A stretch of DNA of 63,200 bases from contig NZ_JFKD01000021.1 of NCBI RefSeq assembly GCF_002115725.1, forward strand, positions 1 through 63,200. Direction: 5' to 3'. Below are positions 36,588-45,968 of the stretch, one piece after another. How positions within the stretch are numbered: the first letter of the stretch is position 1; each line of letters starts with the position of its first letter. Below the pieces are notes generated by a model. That model was not told the origin of the DNA. It did not search any database and worked only from the letters and a program-made list of their open reading frames with translations. The stretch comes from Marivita cryptomonadis. Lineage in GTDB: Bacteria; Pseudomonadota; Alphaproteobacteria; Rhodobacterales; Rhodobacteraceae. A program made the position numbers and the translations under genes.

Positions 36588-37361
36588 TCAGGCGCTTGCG
36601 CGGGCAGAAGGCAGTGTCAGAGCGTCCGAGATCGCCTCGGCATGGTCGCGGATGGCGTCCCGCAGCGCGGCCAGCTGGTCTTTGGTCAAGGTGGTCTCTT
36701 CGGTGGACAGGCAAAGCGCCCCGATCGGCGTGCCATCGCCTGCAAGGATGGGGGCCGCAACACCCACCAGTCCGGGCGTGACTTCACCCCGCGCGGTAGC
36801 GACCCGGTCACGGCGGATGCGCTTTAATTCTGTGAGCACTGCGTCTTTGGTTGAACCAATACCCGACGTGACAAAGGCATCCAGAAAATCACTGACCAGC
36901 GCCGCCCGATCCTTGGGCGGCAGAAAGGCGACAATGGCGCGGCTGACCGCCCCTTTGCCAATCGGCATCGGACGTCCACGCGGATAGGATGAACGCGGTT
37001 CTGGCGCCGATACCTGTGATGCAACGCATAGCATTTTCTGGTCGTAGAACCGCACGACAAAGGCAGAGCCGACAAACGCAGTAGCGAGCTCGTCCAGATG
37101 TGGATCGGCAATCTTGATCAACGGGTCGGACCGCCGCATCAGGAAATCCAACTCGGTCACGCGCGGGCCCAAAGTGTAGCCTGCTTGCGGCAGTGACACG
37201 AGGTATCCCGCATCCTTGAGCGTCTTGAGGTAGCGATAAAGCGTTGGGCGCGAAAAGCCCAAGGCCTGCATCATGTCTTCCGGTGTCCATTCGGGGGTCT
37301 CTTCCGAGAACAATCCGAGGATGGCCAACAGGCGTTCACCAGAGCCAGATACCGATCTCAT
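36588..37361 (-). CDS. IclR-family transcriptional regulator
   Basis: 257 residues. N-terminal winged HTH (about 1-70: GERLLAILGLFSEE, MQALGFSRPTLYRYLKTLKDAGYL) and a C-terminal IclR effector-binding domain (about 75-245: YPRGRPMPIGKGAVSRAIVAFL and APILAGDGTPIGALCLSTEE). IclR proteins of this kind (PcaR, PobR, HmgR) often sense aromatic acids. The ATG overlaps the TGA of the TRAP permease, so the regulator is co-transcribed with the transporter it probably controls. Confidence 0.92.
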   Translation of the reverse strand: MRSVSGSGERLLAILGLFSEETPEWTPEDMMQALGFSRPTLYRYLKTLKDAGYLVSLPQAGYTLGPRVTELDFLMRRSDPLIKIADPHLDELATAFVGSAFVVRFYDQKMLCVASQVSAPEPRSSYPRGRPMPIGKGAVSRAIVAFLPPKDRAALVSDFLDAFVTSGIGSTKDAVLTELKRIRRDRVATARGEVTPGLVGVAAPILAGDGTPIGALCLSTEETTLTKDQLAALRDAIRDHAEAISDALTLPSARASA

Positions 37362-39286
37362 TGCGCCTCCTCCGCTGCCAAGGGTGCAGCGCGGCGTCGG
37401 AAAACCTCGCTCCCGATGAGAGCCAGCCCCAACACCACGCCTGCCGCATCCGTCAGGATTGCGCCTTCAAATGCGCCAGCGGGCACCAGTGCCATCAGCC
37501 CAGTGGCAACGAACAACAGCCGTTTCACAGGCGACAAGCGGTCCGAGAAATACCCCGCCAACCCAGCCGAAACCAACCAGACGCCCAAGCCTGCGGTGAT
37601 CACGGCAAAGATGATCTCGCCGGTTTCACCGATCAGGATCAGCGATGGGCTGAACACAAAGAGCACCGGGATCACGTATGCCGCCCAGCCAAAACGCATC
37701 GCGGCCCAGCCGGTGGCCATTGCGGGGGCCTTGGCAATGGCGGCGGCGGCAAAGGCGGCCATTGCGATGGGGGGCGTGATCATCGACATCATGCCGAAAT
37801 AGAGCACGTAGAGATGCGCCGCGATGGGTTCGATCCCCACTTCGATCAGGGCAGGGGCAACCAGAGCGGCCAGCAGCACATAGACGCCCAATGTGGGCAG
37901 GCCCATGCCAAGGATGATGCAGACCACTGCCGACAGCGCCAGCAGCAGAACCGCGCTGCCGCCGCCGACCTGTACCAGCGCATAGGTCAGGTTGAAGCTG
38001 AGCCCGGTGATATTGAGCACCCCGATCACCATGCCCGACGCCGCCGAGATCAGCAGGATTTCGACCACCCCATGCCCGGTGCGGGCAAAGCTGCCAAACA
38101 GGGCGCGGAGTGTCGGACGTACGCCGCGATAGCCAAAGACCAGCGCGGTCGCACAAAGCGCCAGCGCCGACCAAAGGGCCGCGCGTTCGGGTTGGTAGCG
38201 CAGCCAAAAGAGCAGGTAGATCAGGACCGCAAAGGCAGAGGCGAAATGCAGGCCGACAAACACGGTGCGACGGGCAGGGATCTCGGATTCGGGCACGCGC
38301 TGGATGCCCATCTTAGCCGCTTCCAGATCGGCCTGGATGAACAGCGCCACGTAATAGAGGATCGCGGGCAGCAAAGCCGCCATCACGATCTGGCTGTAGG
38401 GAATGGCCAGAAACTCGGCCATCAAGAAGGCCGACGCGCCCATAACCGGCGGCATCAGCTGACCTCCGGTGGAGGCCACGGCCTCGATCGCACCCGCCTT
38501 GTGGGCGGGGTAGCCATCGCGCTTGATCATCGGGATGGTGACCACGCCGGTGCCCACCACGTTGGCCACGGCAGAGCCCGAGATCGACCCGAAAAGGCCC
38601 GAGGCCAATACCGAGATTTTCATCGACCCGCCGCGAAACCGGCCCATGCCGATCATCGCCGCGTCGGTGAAAAACTGCGACCCGCCGGTGATGCCCAACA
38701 GCACACCGAACAGAATGAAGGCGATCACCACCGTTGCAGCGACGGACATGGGAAGGCCCAGAACGCCGTTTGAATCGACCGCCAGATAGCCAGTCAGCAA
38801 TTGCCAGTTTTGCGGTCTGCCCTGCAAGCGTCCGGGGATCAGGTCTCCGAACAGCGCATAGAGTAGGAAGGCTGCGATGATGATGACCAGCGCCCAGCCG
38901 GTGGCGCGGCGCAGCGACTCCAGCAGCAGCACTATGATGATGAGGCTGGGAATCCAGAGCTCGGGTGGGCGGGCGAAGATCATCAGCACGAGGTCGGGAT
39001 ATGTGACCGCCACATACCCAAGGGCAGCCATCGACAGGCCCGCAAGGATCAAGTCGTAGAGCGGCACGCCGTCCCGTTCGGTTCCACGTCGGGCGGGCAA
39101 GGTGAGAAAGGCCAGCGGCAGGGCAAAGAACAGCACACCTGCGAAGAACTGCTGCGGATAGAGGTCGAGCCCCAGCTTGCGCTGTACCGACAGCGCCCAA
39201 CCCACTGCCAGCAGCACAAGGCACGCCGCAAAGAGATCGGCCAAAGGGGTCGCAAGGCGTGCGGGCAGGGCAGGCATGGCTGTCAT
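37358..39286 (-). CDS. TRAP transporter fused permease (DctQM fusion, TAXI type)
   Basis: 642 residues, about 16-18 membrane helices. An N-terminal DctQ-like four-helix part is fused to the DctM-like large subunit, recognisable by FLMAEFLAIPYSQIVMAALLPAILYY, the GGQLMPPVMGASAF scaffold motif and the TPPIAMAAFAAAAIAKA segment. TAXI systems always use such fused permeases. It imports a small organic acid with Na+ symport. A gap of 68 bases separates it from the binding-protein gene. A second ATG at 39277 is possible. Confidence 0.92.
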   Translation of the reverse strand: MTAMPALPARLATPLADLFAACLVLLAVGWALSVQRKLGLDLYPQQFFAGVLFFALPLAFLTLPARRGTERDGVPLYDLILAGLSMAALGYVAVTYPDLVLMIFARPPELWIPSLIIIVLLLESLRRATGWALVIIIAAFLLYALFGDLIPGRLQGRPQNWQLLTGYLAVDSNGVLGLPMSVAATVVIAFILFGVLLGITGGSQFFTDAAMIGMGRFRGGSMKISVLASGLFGSISGSAVANVVGTGVVTIPMIKRDGYPAHKAGAIEAVASTGGQLMPPVMGASAFLMAEFLAIPYSQIVMAALLPAILYYVALFIQADLEAAKMGIQRVPESEIPARRTVFVGLHFASAFAVLIYLLFWLRYQPERAALWSALALCATALVFGYRGVRPTLRALFGSFARTGHGVVEILLISAASGMVIGVLNITGLSFNLTYALVQVGGGSAVLLLALSAVVCIILGMGLPTLGVYVLLAALVAPALIEVGIEPIAAHLYVLYFGMMSMITPPIAMAAFAAAAIAKAPAMATGWAAMRFGWAAYVIPVLFVFSPSLILIGETGEIIFAVITAGLGVWLVSAGLAGYFSDRLSPVKRLLFVATGLMALVPAGAFEGAILTDAAGVVLGLALIGSEVFRRRAAPLAAEEAQ

Positions 39287-39354
39287 GATATCCGTGATCG
39301 TTCGAGGTCAGGCAGATAAAGCGCGCGCCCGCAGTTCGGGGCACGCGCCGGGGC

Positions 39355-40305
39355 TTAGTTCAGGCCCACTTCCTCGAAAAAGCGCAGCGCGCCGGGGTGG
39401 TATTCGGCAACGCCCTGTTCGCCTTTCATGTCTGCGGGCTTGAAGGCGCGGAACGGCGGGAAGGTGTCGGACATGACTTGGGCGTTTTCGTACATGGCCT
39501 TGGTCATCGCATAGACCACATCATCCGACGCGCCCGCGTGGGTGAAGACGACCTGCGGGAAGGCGATATAAACCGTGTCTTCGAGCACGCCGGGCATCGC
39601 GCCTGCGGGCAGAGTGGTGAAGAACGCGGTTGGCCAATGTGCGCGGGCCGCGGCCAATGCGGCATCGCTTTCATCCTCGACGCCCAGTGCGCGCAGGCCA
39701 CCCACGGCGGCATCCGCCTCGCGGACCTTGCCGGCGCCATGCGCAAAGATAAACCCGACCGTGTCTCCCGCCATGAAGGCATCAGCCCCGGCCACGACGC
39801 TGGCGACCGAGACTTTCTCGACATCGTCGCGGGTCATTCCGGCGGTGGCATAGAACGCGGCAAGCTGTGGCAGGATGGTGTTCTGCGCGGTGTAGCCATC
39901 GGTCATCGGCTGGCCCTTGAGATCCGACACCTTCATGATGTCGCTGTCGGCGCGCACGAAGATCGCTTCGACCAATGGCATCAGGTGCGCGACGACGCGC
40001 AGGTTCGGGTTGGTGCGGCCCTCCCACCATGCGTCGCCGTTGACGGCATAATCGACCTCTTGCAGGTTCGCGACGCCGAATTCGATGCCGCCCTGATCAA
40101 TGAACGGAATGAACTGGTTGGGGCTGGTGGCAGGTTGGATCGTGGTGTTCAGTCCGGCAGCGTTGGCGGCGTTCGCCACGGCAGTGCCGATATTGTGGAA
40201 CAGTGATCCCGGGTTCGATGTGGCGATGCCGACATTCTGAGCGCTTGCCGATGTGGCAAGGGTTGCGCCTAGAAATACCGCCGCCGCGGTGAGTAGCGTC
40301 TTCAT
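39355..40305 (-). CDS. TAXI-family TRAP solute-binding protein
   Basis: 316 residues. Cleavable signal peptide (about 1-22: MKTLLTAAAVFLGATLATSASA). TAXI signature region near residue 25 (VGIATSNPGSLFHNIGTAVANA) and the substrate-lobe segments GIEFGVANLQEVDYAV and LKGQPMTDGY. It captures the substrate in the periplasm for the fused permease. TAXI ligands are poorly known (glutamate, dicarboxylates, some aromatic acids). First gene of the minus-strand operon; RBS GGGAGGA 6 bases before ATG. Confidence 0.9.
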   Translation of the reverse strand: MKTLLTAAAVFLGATLATSASAQNVGIATSNPGSLFHNIGTAVANAANAAGLNTTIQPATSPNQFIPFIDQGGIEFGVANLQEVDYAVNGDAWWEGRTNPNLRVVAHLMPLVEAIFVRADSDIMKVSDLKGQPMTDGYTAQNTILPQLAAFYATAGMTRDDVEKVSVASVVAGADAFMAGDTVGFIFAHGAGKVREADAAVGGLRALGVEDESDAALAAARAHWPTAFFTTLPAGAMPGVLEDTVYIAFPQVVFTHAGASDDVVYAMTKAMYENAQVMSDTFPPFRAFKPADMKGEQGVAEYHPGALRFFEEVGLN

Positions 40306-40349
40306 GGTTGTCCTCCCAATTGTGGTTCTCGTTTGGGTTAGAATCCCAA

Positions 40350-40392
40350 TTATTGAGAATAAGTTGACTTTACGAAGTGGTGGCGGAATATC
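40350..40392. promoter_or_regulatory. Divergent promoter region with inverted repeat
   Basis: Inverted repeat TTATT-GAG-AATAA at 40350-40362, directly before a TTGACT -35-like box (40364-40369) and a weak AATATC -10-like box 17 bases further for the plus-strand ThDP gene. Candidate operator for the IclR regulator of the minus-strand operon. Confidence 0.4.
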
Positions 40393-40416
40393 AAGCCAGA
40401 GATTCAGGGAGGATGT

Positions 40417-42111
40417 ATGTTAGACCAAACGGCGCGCCCCAAGACGGGCGGCGAAGCGCTTTTGATGGCCCTGAAAGCCTCTGGCATTGACTATCTGTTC
40501 GCCAATGCGGGAACGGATTTTCCACCGATTATCGAGGGGCTTGTGCAGCTTTCCGAAAGCGACGCGCCAACTCCGATCACGGTTCCGCATGAAACGGCGG
40601 GCATGGCGATGGCGCATGGGCATTGGCTGGTCACGGGGCGTCCGCAGGCCGTTATGGTCCATGTGAATGTCGGTTTGGCCAATGCCGTGATGGGCGTGAT
40701 CAACGCCGCGTCCGACAATGTGCCGGTCTTCGTGCTGTCGGGCCGCACGCCGTTGACTGAAACGGGGCGCAAGGGTGGGCGGATGACACCGATCCAGTAC
40801 GGGCAGGAGATGTATGACCAGACCAGCCTTGTACGTGACGTGGTCAAGTTCGACTACGAACTGCGCTATCCCGAACAGGCTGACAGCGTGACCAAACGCG
40901 CGGCGTCTCTAATGGTCAGCGCGCCGGAGGGGCCGGTCTACATGAGCCTGCCCAAGGAGCCCCTGACCGAGGCCTTGCCGGACGGGTTTGCGCCTGTGCC
41001 GGTTCCCGCAAGCGCGCAACCCGCAGCGCCTGACGCCGAGGCGATCGCCACATTGGCCGCGTGGATCAGTGAGGCGAAGATGCCGGTGGTCCTGTGCCAA
41101 CGCAGCGATCCGCAAGGCAGGGTGTCTGCTCTGTTGTCGCGCTGTGCCGAGGCGTTCGGCCTTGCCGTGTCGGAACCGTTCAGCATCCGCAATGTGCTGG
41201 CCTCGGATGATCCTGCCCTGCTGGGCTACAATCCCAAAGCCGCCACGGCAGAGGCCGATCTGGTGATCGTACTGGACAGCGGCGTGCCGTGGATCGAAGC
41301 GGTCAGCGCGCCCGGCAAAGACGTGCGTGTCGCGCATATCGGCCCGGACCCGTTGTTCCGCCGGATGCCCGTGCGCGGCTACCGTACCGATCTGGCGATC
41401 ACTGCTGATCCGGTTATGGCGCTTGAGGCGCTGTTGTTGCATGAGCCGGACACCACTGCCGTTGCACGGCGGCAGAGCGTTCACGCCAAGGTCGCATTGC
41501 TGCGTAGTGCTTTGCCAGAACCCGATGCAGGTGGCGACGGTCCGATGAGTGCGGAATGGATGAGTGCCTGTATCTCGGACATCATGAATGACAGCGCAGT
41601 GGCGTTCTCGGAACTGGGGCTGCTGCTGCCCCATATGACCCTGAAAGGCCCAAACCGCGTGTTTTCCAACGTCCATGCCGGTGGTCTTGGTTGGGCCATG
41701 CCAGCCGCGCTGGGTGCGCAACTGGCCGACCGGGACAGGTTGGTGATCGCCTGTGTGGGTGACGGATCGTACATGTTCGCCAACCCGGTGACCTGCCACC
41801 AGATCGCCGAGGCGCTGAGCCTGCCGATCCTGACCATCATCAAGAACAACGCGATGTGGAACGCCGTGCGGCGGTCGGTGGTCAAGGGCTACCCCGATGG
41901 CGCTGCGGTGCGGCAGAACCGCATCCCGCTGACCTCGCTCGAACCGTTGCCCGACTTCACGCAGGTGGCCCGTGCCAGCCGGGCGCATGCCGAACGGATC
42001 GAGAGGGGCGCAGACCTGCCCGCAGCCCTGCGCCGCGCGGTCGAGATCATTCGCACCGAACGCCGTCAGGTGTTGCTCGATCTGTCGGTTGCGGCATCGG
42101 ACGATCATTGA
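40417..42111 (+). CDS. Thiamine-diphosphate-dependent enzyme (acetolactate synthase/benzoylformate decarboxylase fold)
   Basis: 564 residues. Pyrimidine-binding domain (about 10-180) with catalytic Glu59 in VPHETAG, central domain (about 200-340), and PP-binding domain with CVGDGSYMFANPVTC...NN (ThDP-Mg motif, about 445-475). The specific reaction is unclear: family members decarboxylate 2-oxo acids such as phenylglyoxylate or sulfopyruvate, or condense pyruvate. It overlaps the TauE/SafE gene start and diverges from the TAXI-TRAP operon, so it may act on the same imported acid. RBS AGGGAGG. All key ThDP residues appear present. Confidence 0.82.
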   Translation: MLDQTARPKTGGEALLMALKASGIDYLFANAGTDFPPIIEGLVQLSESDAPTPITVPHETAGMAMAHGHWLVTGRPQAVMVHVNVGLANAVMGVINAASDNVPVFVLSGRTPLTETGRKGGRMTPIQYGQEMYDQTSLVRDVVKFDYELRYPEQADSVTKRAASLMVSAPEGPVYMSLPKEPLTEALPDGFAPVPVPASAQPAAPDAEAIATLAAWISEAKMPVVLCQRSDPQGRVSALLSRCAEAFGLAVSEPFSIRNVLASDDPALLGYNPKAATAEADLVIVLDSGVPWIEAVSAPGKDVRVAHIGPDPLFRRMPVRGYRTDLAITADPVMALEALLLHEPDTTAVARRQSVHAKVALLRSALPEPDAGGDGPMSAEWMSACISDIMNDSAVAFSELGLLLPHMTLKGPNRVFSNVHAGGLGWAMPAALGAQLADRDRLVIACVGDGSYMFANPVTCHQIAEALSLPILTIIKNNAMWNAVRRSVVKGYPDGAAVRQNRIPLTSLEPLPDFTQVARASRAHAERIERGADLPAALRRAVEIIRTERRQVLLDLSVAASDDH

Positions 42112-42860
42112 TGGATCCTGTGTCTTTGGCCTTTGCCTTTGTCGGCATCCTGCTGGGCGGCTTCCTGAAAGGCGCCACAGGGGCGGGCGCGCCGGTTGTG
42201 GGTGTGCCAGTTCTGGCCATCGTGTTCGACGTGCCGATGGCGGTGGCGATCTTTTCGGTGCTCAACCTCTGCACCAATATCTGGCAAAGCTGGGCCTTCC
42301 GATCTGAGGTGACAGAGCATCGCTTTGTCTGGGGCTTTGCGGCGATGGGGGCCATTGGGGCCGTGCTTGGGTCGATCCTGCTGGCGTCCCTGCCGGTGCC
42401 GCTGTTGATGGGGGCGCTGGCGGTGGTGGTCTTTGCCTATATCGGCCTGCGGCTGGCGCGGCCCAACTGGGTGCTGCCACGAGAGCGCGGGCGGCAGATG
42501 GGGCCTTACGTGGGTCTGATCGGTGGCGTCATGCAAGGGGCGGGCGGGTTGTCCGCGCCGGTGTCGATCACGTTTCTCAATGCTCTGAACCTGCCGCGCA
42601 AGGAATTCATCGCCACAATCGCGATCTTCTTTCTGGCCATGTCGCTCACACAGGTGCCCGCGCTTTGGACGCTCGGCATCCTGACATTGGACCGCTTGTT
42701 GCTGGCGTTTCTTGCACTGATCCCGATGTTTTTGGGCATTCCCATCGGGTCATGGGCGGCGCGGTTCCTGTCGAAGCAGGCGTTTGACCGGCTCATCTTG
42801 TCGCTTCTGGCGGTGATCGCGGTCAAGCTGATCTGGGACGCGCTGCAGGCGGGGCTTTGA
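42111..42860 (+). CDS. TauE/SafE-family exporter or anion permease
   Basis: 249 residues, about eight membrane helices, from ATG 42111 (MDPVSLAFAFVGILLGGFLKG), sharing its first base with the ThDP gene stop. The TauE/SafE signature is seen in both halves (LKGATGAGAPVVGVPVLAI and QGAGGLSAPVSITFLNALN). The family exports sulfite, sulfoacetate and other small anions, or takes up some organic acids. Coupling to a ThDP enzyme suggests export of a by-product, possibly sulfite if the substrate is a sulfonate; that is speculative. Confidence 0.85.
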   Translation: MDPVSLAFAFVGILLGGFLKGATGAGAPVVGVPVLAIVFDVPMAVAIFSVLNLCTNIWQSWAFRSEVTEHRFVWGFAAMGAIGAVLGSILLASLPVPLLMGALAVVVFAYIGLRLARPNWVLPRERGRQMGPYVGLIGGVMQGAGGLSAPVSITFLNALNLPRKEFIATIAIFFLAMSLTQVPALWTLGILTLDRLLLAFLALIPMFLGIPIGSWAARFLSKQAFDRLILSLLAVIAVKLIWDALQAGL

Positions 42861-42866
42861 ACGACA

Positions 42867-42894
42867 AACGCCACCCCCGGATGGGGATGGCGTT
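42867..42894. terminator. Hairpin between convergent genes
   Basis: Interrupted stem: AACGCCA (42867-42873) pairs with TGGCGTT (42888-42894), and an inner CCCC pairs with GGGG. It lies between the converging exporter and flotillin genes and may end both transcripts, though no strong U-run is seen. Confidence 0.5.
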
Positions 42895-42914
42895 GCGCTG
42901 AAGTTGGAAGGGGC

Positions 42915-44465
42915 TCAGCCCTTCTTGTCGCTCGTGGGAAGGACCCCGTCCATGTTGACGCCGATCTGATCGCCGATCTTTTTCATCGCAGGCAGCGCCA
43001 CCGCCATATCGAGGATCGAGTCGATGGTCTGGCTGACCGGGGAGGTGCTGCCACCGCCTTCGGTCCTGCCAAGCCCGGTGACGTGGTTGATGTTGATCCC
43101 ACGGATCTTCTCGGCGGGTTTGACCATTTCGGCGAGGATCTTTGGCATCGCGTCCAGCCGTGCCTTTTCCAGCTCCATCGACATGAGTTCTTTGGATCGG
43201 GTGTTCTCGGCCTTGATACGCTCGCCTTCGGCCTCGGCCTCGGCGGTCTTGTAGACCTTCATCGACGCCGCTTCTTCGCGGCGGATGACACCCTTGGCCT
43301 TGGCCACCTCCTGATCCGCGATCGAGGTGATGCGCGCGCGTTCGGCGTTGGCTTCGGCATCCTGTTGAGCGGCCAACAGAGCCAGCGCCTTGCGCCGTTC
43401 GGCCTCGGCCATCTCGCGCAGGGTCTGGATTTCTTCCTCGGCCTTGACCAATTGCGCACGGGCCATCGTTGCCTCTGCACGCGCCTTGGATTCCTCCTCG
43501 CTCTTGGCAGCGGTCTGGATGACCTTTTCCTGCTCCGCGATTTCAAGCGCCCGCAATTGCGCGATCTCGGCTTCGCGGATCTGCAATTCGCGCTGGATCG
43601 AGGTGGCCTGGATTTCCTGCTCCATCCGGATGCGGGCTTGTGCGGCCTCGCGTTCCGCTTCGGCCTTGCGGCGCGCGACCTCGGTCAATTGCGCGGCCAA
43701 CAGGGTTTCGATTTCCTGCGTCTGCGCGATCTCGGACCGGCGTTCCTCCAGCTCGATCTCCAGCCTGCGCTGGCTTGCCTGAACCTCGGCGCGGCGCACG
43801 GCGACAGCGGTTTCACCTTCGATCTCGGCGCGTTCCTTCTTGGACTTGGCGATCACCTCGGCCAGCTTACGCATACCCACGGCGTTGAAGGCGTTGTTCT
43901 CGTCCAGCGATGAAAAGGGTGTCTGATCGAGCGCGGTCAAAGACACGCTGTCGAGTTGCAGCCCGTATTTCACCAGCGTATCGGCCAGTGCCTCATGCAC
44001 CTCGCGGACAAATTCGGAGCGGTTCTCGTGCAATTCGTCCATCGTCATCTGCGCCGCAACCGACCGCAGGGCGTCGACCATCATCCCGTCGATCAGCGCC
44101 TTGAGCTGATCCGGCTGGAACGTGCGTTTGCCCAGCGTTTGCGCCGCACGCACGATGGCGGCGTCTTCGGGCAGGACCGAGGCGTAGAATTCCGCGCCTA
44201 CGTCAATGCGCATCCGGTCCTTGGTGATCAGCGCGCTGTCGCCCGCGCGGGTGACCTCCATGCGGATGGTCTGCATGTTGACGCGGCTGATCTCGTGAAA
44301 GAACGGAATGGCCAGTGTGCCCCCGTCGATCACAACCTTCCGACCACCGACCCCGGTGCGCACAAGGCTGATTTCGTTGGTGGCGCGTTCATAGAACCAT
44401 GCGGCCAGCACGACCACGACGGCGGCGATGACCAGAAGCAGGATAATCCATCCAAGGGCTGTCAT
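42915..44465 (-). CDS. Flotillin-like SPFH membrane protein
   Basis: 516 residues. N-terminal membrane anchor (about 3-25: LGWIILLLVIAAVVVVLAAWFYERA), SPFH/band-7 domain (about 27-210), a long Ala/Glu coiled coil (about 210-420, repeated ERRKALALLAAQQDAEANAERARI-type heptads), and a flotillin C-terminal region (about 430-516). Flotillins organise membrane microdomains and assemble protein complexes. It is the last gene of the Liv importer/aldehyde dehydrogenase operon, 23 bases after the dehydrogenase, an uncommon setting. ATG at 44463-44465. Confidence 0.92.
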   Translation of the reverse strand: MTALGWIILLLVIAAVVVVLAAWFYERATNEISLVRTGVGGRKVVIDGGTLAIPFFHEISRVNMQTIRMEVTRAGDSALITKDRMRIDVGAEFYASVLPEDAAIVRAAQTLGKRTFQPDQLKALIDGMMVDALRSVAAQMTMDELHENRSEFVREVHEALADTLVKYGLQLDSVSLTALDQTPFSSLDENNAFNAVGMRKLAEVIAKSKKERAEIEGETAVAVRRAEVQASQRRLEIELEERRSEIAQTQEIETLLAAQLTEVARRKAEAEREAAQARIRMEQEIQATSIQRELQIREAEIAQLRALEIAEQEKVIQTAAKSEEESKARAEATMARAQLVKAEEEIQTLREMAEAERRKALALLAAQQDAEANAERARITSIADQEVAKAKGVIRREEAASMKVYKTAEAEAEGERIKAENTRSKELMSMELEKARLDAMPKILAEMVKPAEKIRGININHVTGLGRTEGGGSTSPVSQTIDSILDMAVALPAMKKIGDQIGVNMDGVLPTSDKKG

Positions 44466-44488
44466 GTGTAATCCTCCCTAAATGCTGA

Positions 44489-45964
44489 TCAAAAGACCGG
44501 CGGGTAATGGCGACCGCCGCGTTCGAGCGTGATCCACCTGAGTTCTGTAAAGGCATCCAGCGACCAGCGCCCGCCATAGCGGCCCACGCCAGAGGCCTTG
44601 ACCCCGCCGAATGGCACCTGCGGTTCGTCATTGATGTTCTGGTCGTTGATGTGGACCATCCCGGTCTCAAGCCGCCCGGCCATTTGCAGGGCACGGCCTT
44701 CATTGGCGGTCCAGACAGCGGCCGTCAGGCCGTATTCGGTGTCGTTGTTCATCTCGATCGCTTCCTCCTCGGTGCGGAACGGGGCGACGATGACAACGGG
44801 GCCAAAGGTTTCGTCGTGCCAAATGTCCATCGACCGGTCGACATGGGTCAGCACCGTGGGTTCGACAAAGTTCTCCCACGCGTTGCCACCTAGGGCGAGA
44901 TGCGCGCCTTTGGCGACCGCGTCGTCGATCAGCGCCTTGACCCGGTGTGCCTGACGCGTGTTCACCAGCGGGCCGATGACGTTGGTCTTGTCGTTGACAT
45001 GCCCGGTCTTGAGTTTGCCCGCGCGGGCAAGGAATTTCTGCATGAACGGCTCGTAGACGCTGTCGTGGATCAACAGCTTTTCCGTAGACATGCAGACCTG
45101 GCCCTGGTGCATGAAACTGCCGAAATTCGCGGCTTCAGCGGCTTTGTCGAGATCGGCGTCTTCCAGCACGATCATCGAATCCTTGCCGCCCAGTTCGACG
45201 CAGCACTTCTTGAGATGCGCACCGCATTTGGCCGCGATGTGGCGACCCACGGCGGTGGAGCCTGTAAACGAGATGGCCTTGACCCGGTGGTCTTCGATCA
45301 GGGCATCGCCCACTTCGCCCACGCTGTCGCGCGAGCAAGTGATGACGTTGAACACACCGGGGGGAACACCTGCTTCCTCAAGAACCTCGGCATGGAACAG
45401 ACCACCTGAATAGGGCGTGTCCTCGGACGGTTTCAGCACAACGCAATTGCCCGCAGCCAGCGCCGCTGCATAGCCGCGTGACGTCAGGATGCCGGGCATG
45501 TTCCATGGCGAGATCACACCGACCACGCCCAAAGGCCAGCGGGTCGCCATCGACACCTTGCCATCTGCCGAGGGCAACACTTCGCCGGTGGACTGGTAAC
45601 AAAGCGATGCAGAGGTGCGGAAAATCTCGGCCACGAAGCCTGCCTCGAAAACCCCCTTGCCGTACCAGCCGCCGCCTTCGTGCATCACGGCGTGGATGAA
45701 ATCGTCCTTGCGGCTTTCCCAGACATCCGCGATGCGCAACAGCATCTTGGCGCGCTCTTGGAAATTGCGTTGCGACCAGTCGGGGAACGCGGCCTGTGCT
45801 GCAGAAATGGCGCGGTCCATGTCGGTGGCGCTGCCATCGGGGATGCGGGCAAACAGCGAATTGTCCGATGGGTTGAGGTCATCAAAGGTGCGGGCGGCGG
45901 GCACCCAGCTTCCTCCGATATAGAGGCCTCGGATGGAGGGCGCAGAGGAGGTCGTATCGAGCAT
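44489..45964 (-). CDS. Aldehyde dehydrogenase (benzaldehyde/vanillin dehydrogenase-like)
   Basis: 491 residues from ATG 45962-45964 with AAGGAGA 6-7 bases upstream; the longer frame to 45997 starts with GTG inside the livF gene. Motifs: ISPWNMPGILTSRGYAAALAAGN, Glu in VELGGKDSMIVLEDADL, Cys in GQVCMSTEKLL, and the C-terminal VPFGGVKASGVGRYGG. The SRGYAAALAAGN and QVCMSTE features are shared with salicylaldehyde, vanillin and benzaldehyde dehydrogenases. It probably oxidises an aromatic aldehyde to the acid. Located between the tailed livF and the flotillin gene. Confidence 0.9.
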   Translation of the reverse strand: MLDTTSSAPSIRGLYIGGSWVPAARTFDDLNPSDNSLFARIPDGSATDMDRAISAAQAAFPDWSQRNFQERAKMLLRIADVWESRKDDFIHAVMHEGGGWYGKGVFEAGFVAEIFRTSASLCYQSTGEVLPSADGKVSMATRWPLGVVGVISPWNMPGILTSRGYAAALAAGNCVVLKPSEDTPYSGGLFHAEVLEEAGVPPGVFNVITCSRDSVGEVGDALIEDHRVKAISFTGSTAVGRHIAAKCGAHLKKCCVELGGKDSMIVLEDADLDKAAEAANFGSFMHQGQVCMSTEKLLIHDSVYEPFMQKFLARAGKLKTGHVNDKTNVIGPLVNTRQAHRVKALIDDAVAKGAHLALGGNAWENFVEPTVLTHVDRSMDIWHDETFGPVVIVAPFRTEEEAIEMNNDTEYGLTAAVWTANEGRALQMAGRLETGMVHINDQNINDEPQVPFGGVKASGVGRYGGRWSLDAFTELRWITLERGGRHYPPVF

Positions 45965-45968
45965 GGCG

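Noticed and set aside
37244..38773. 509-codon plus-strand frame
   Set aside because: Antisense to the TRAP permease; His/Gln/Arg-rich shadow.
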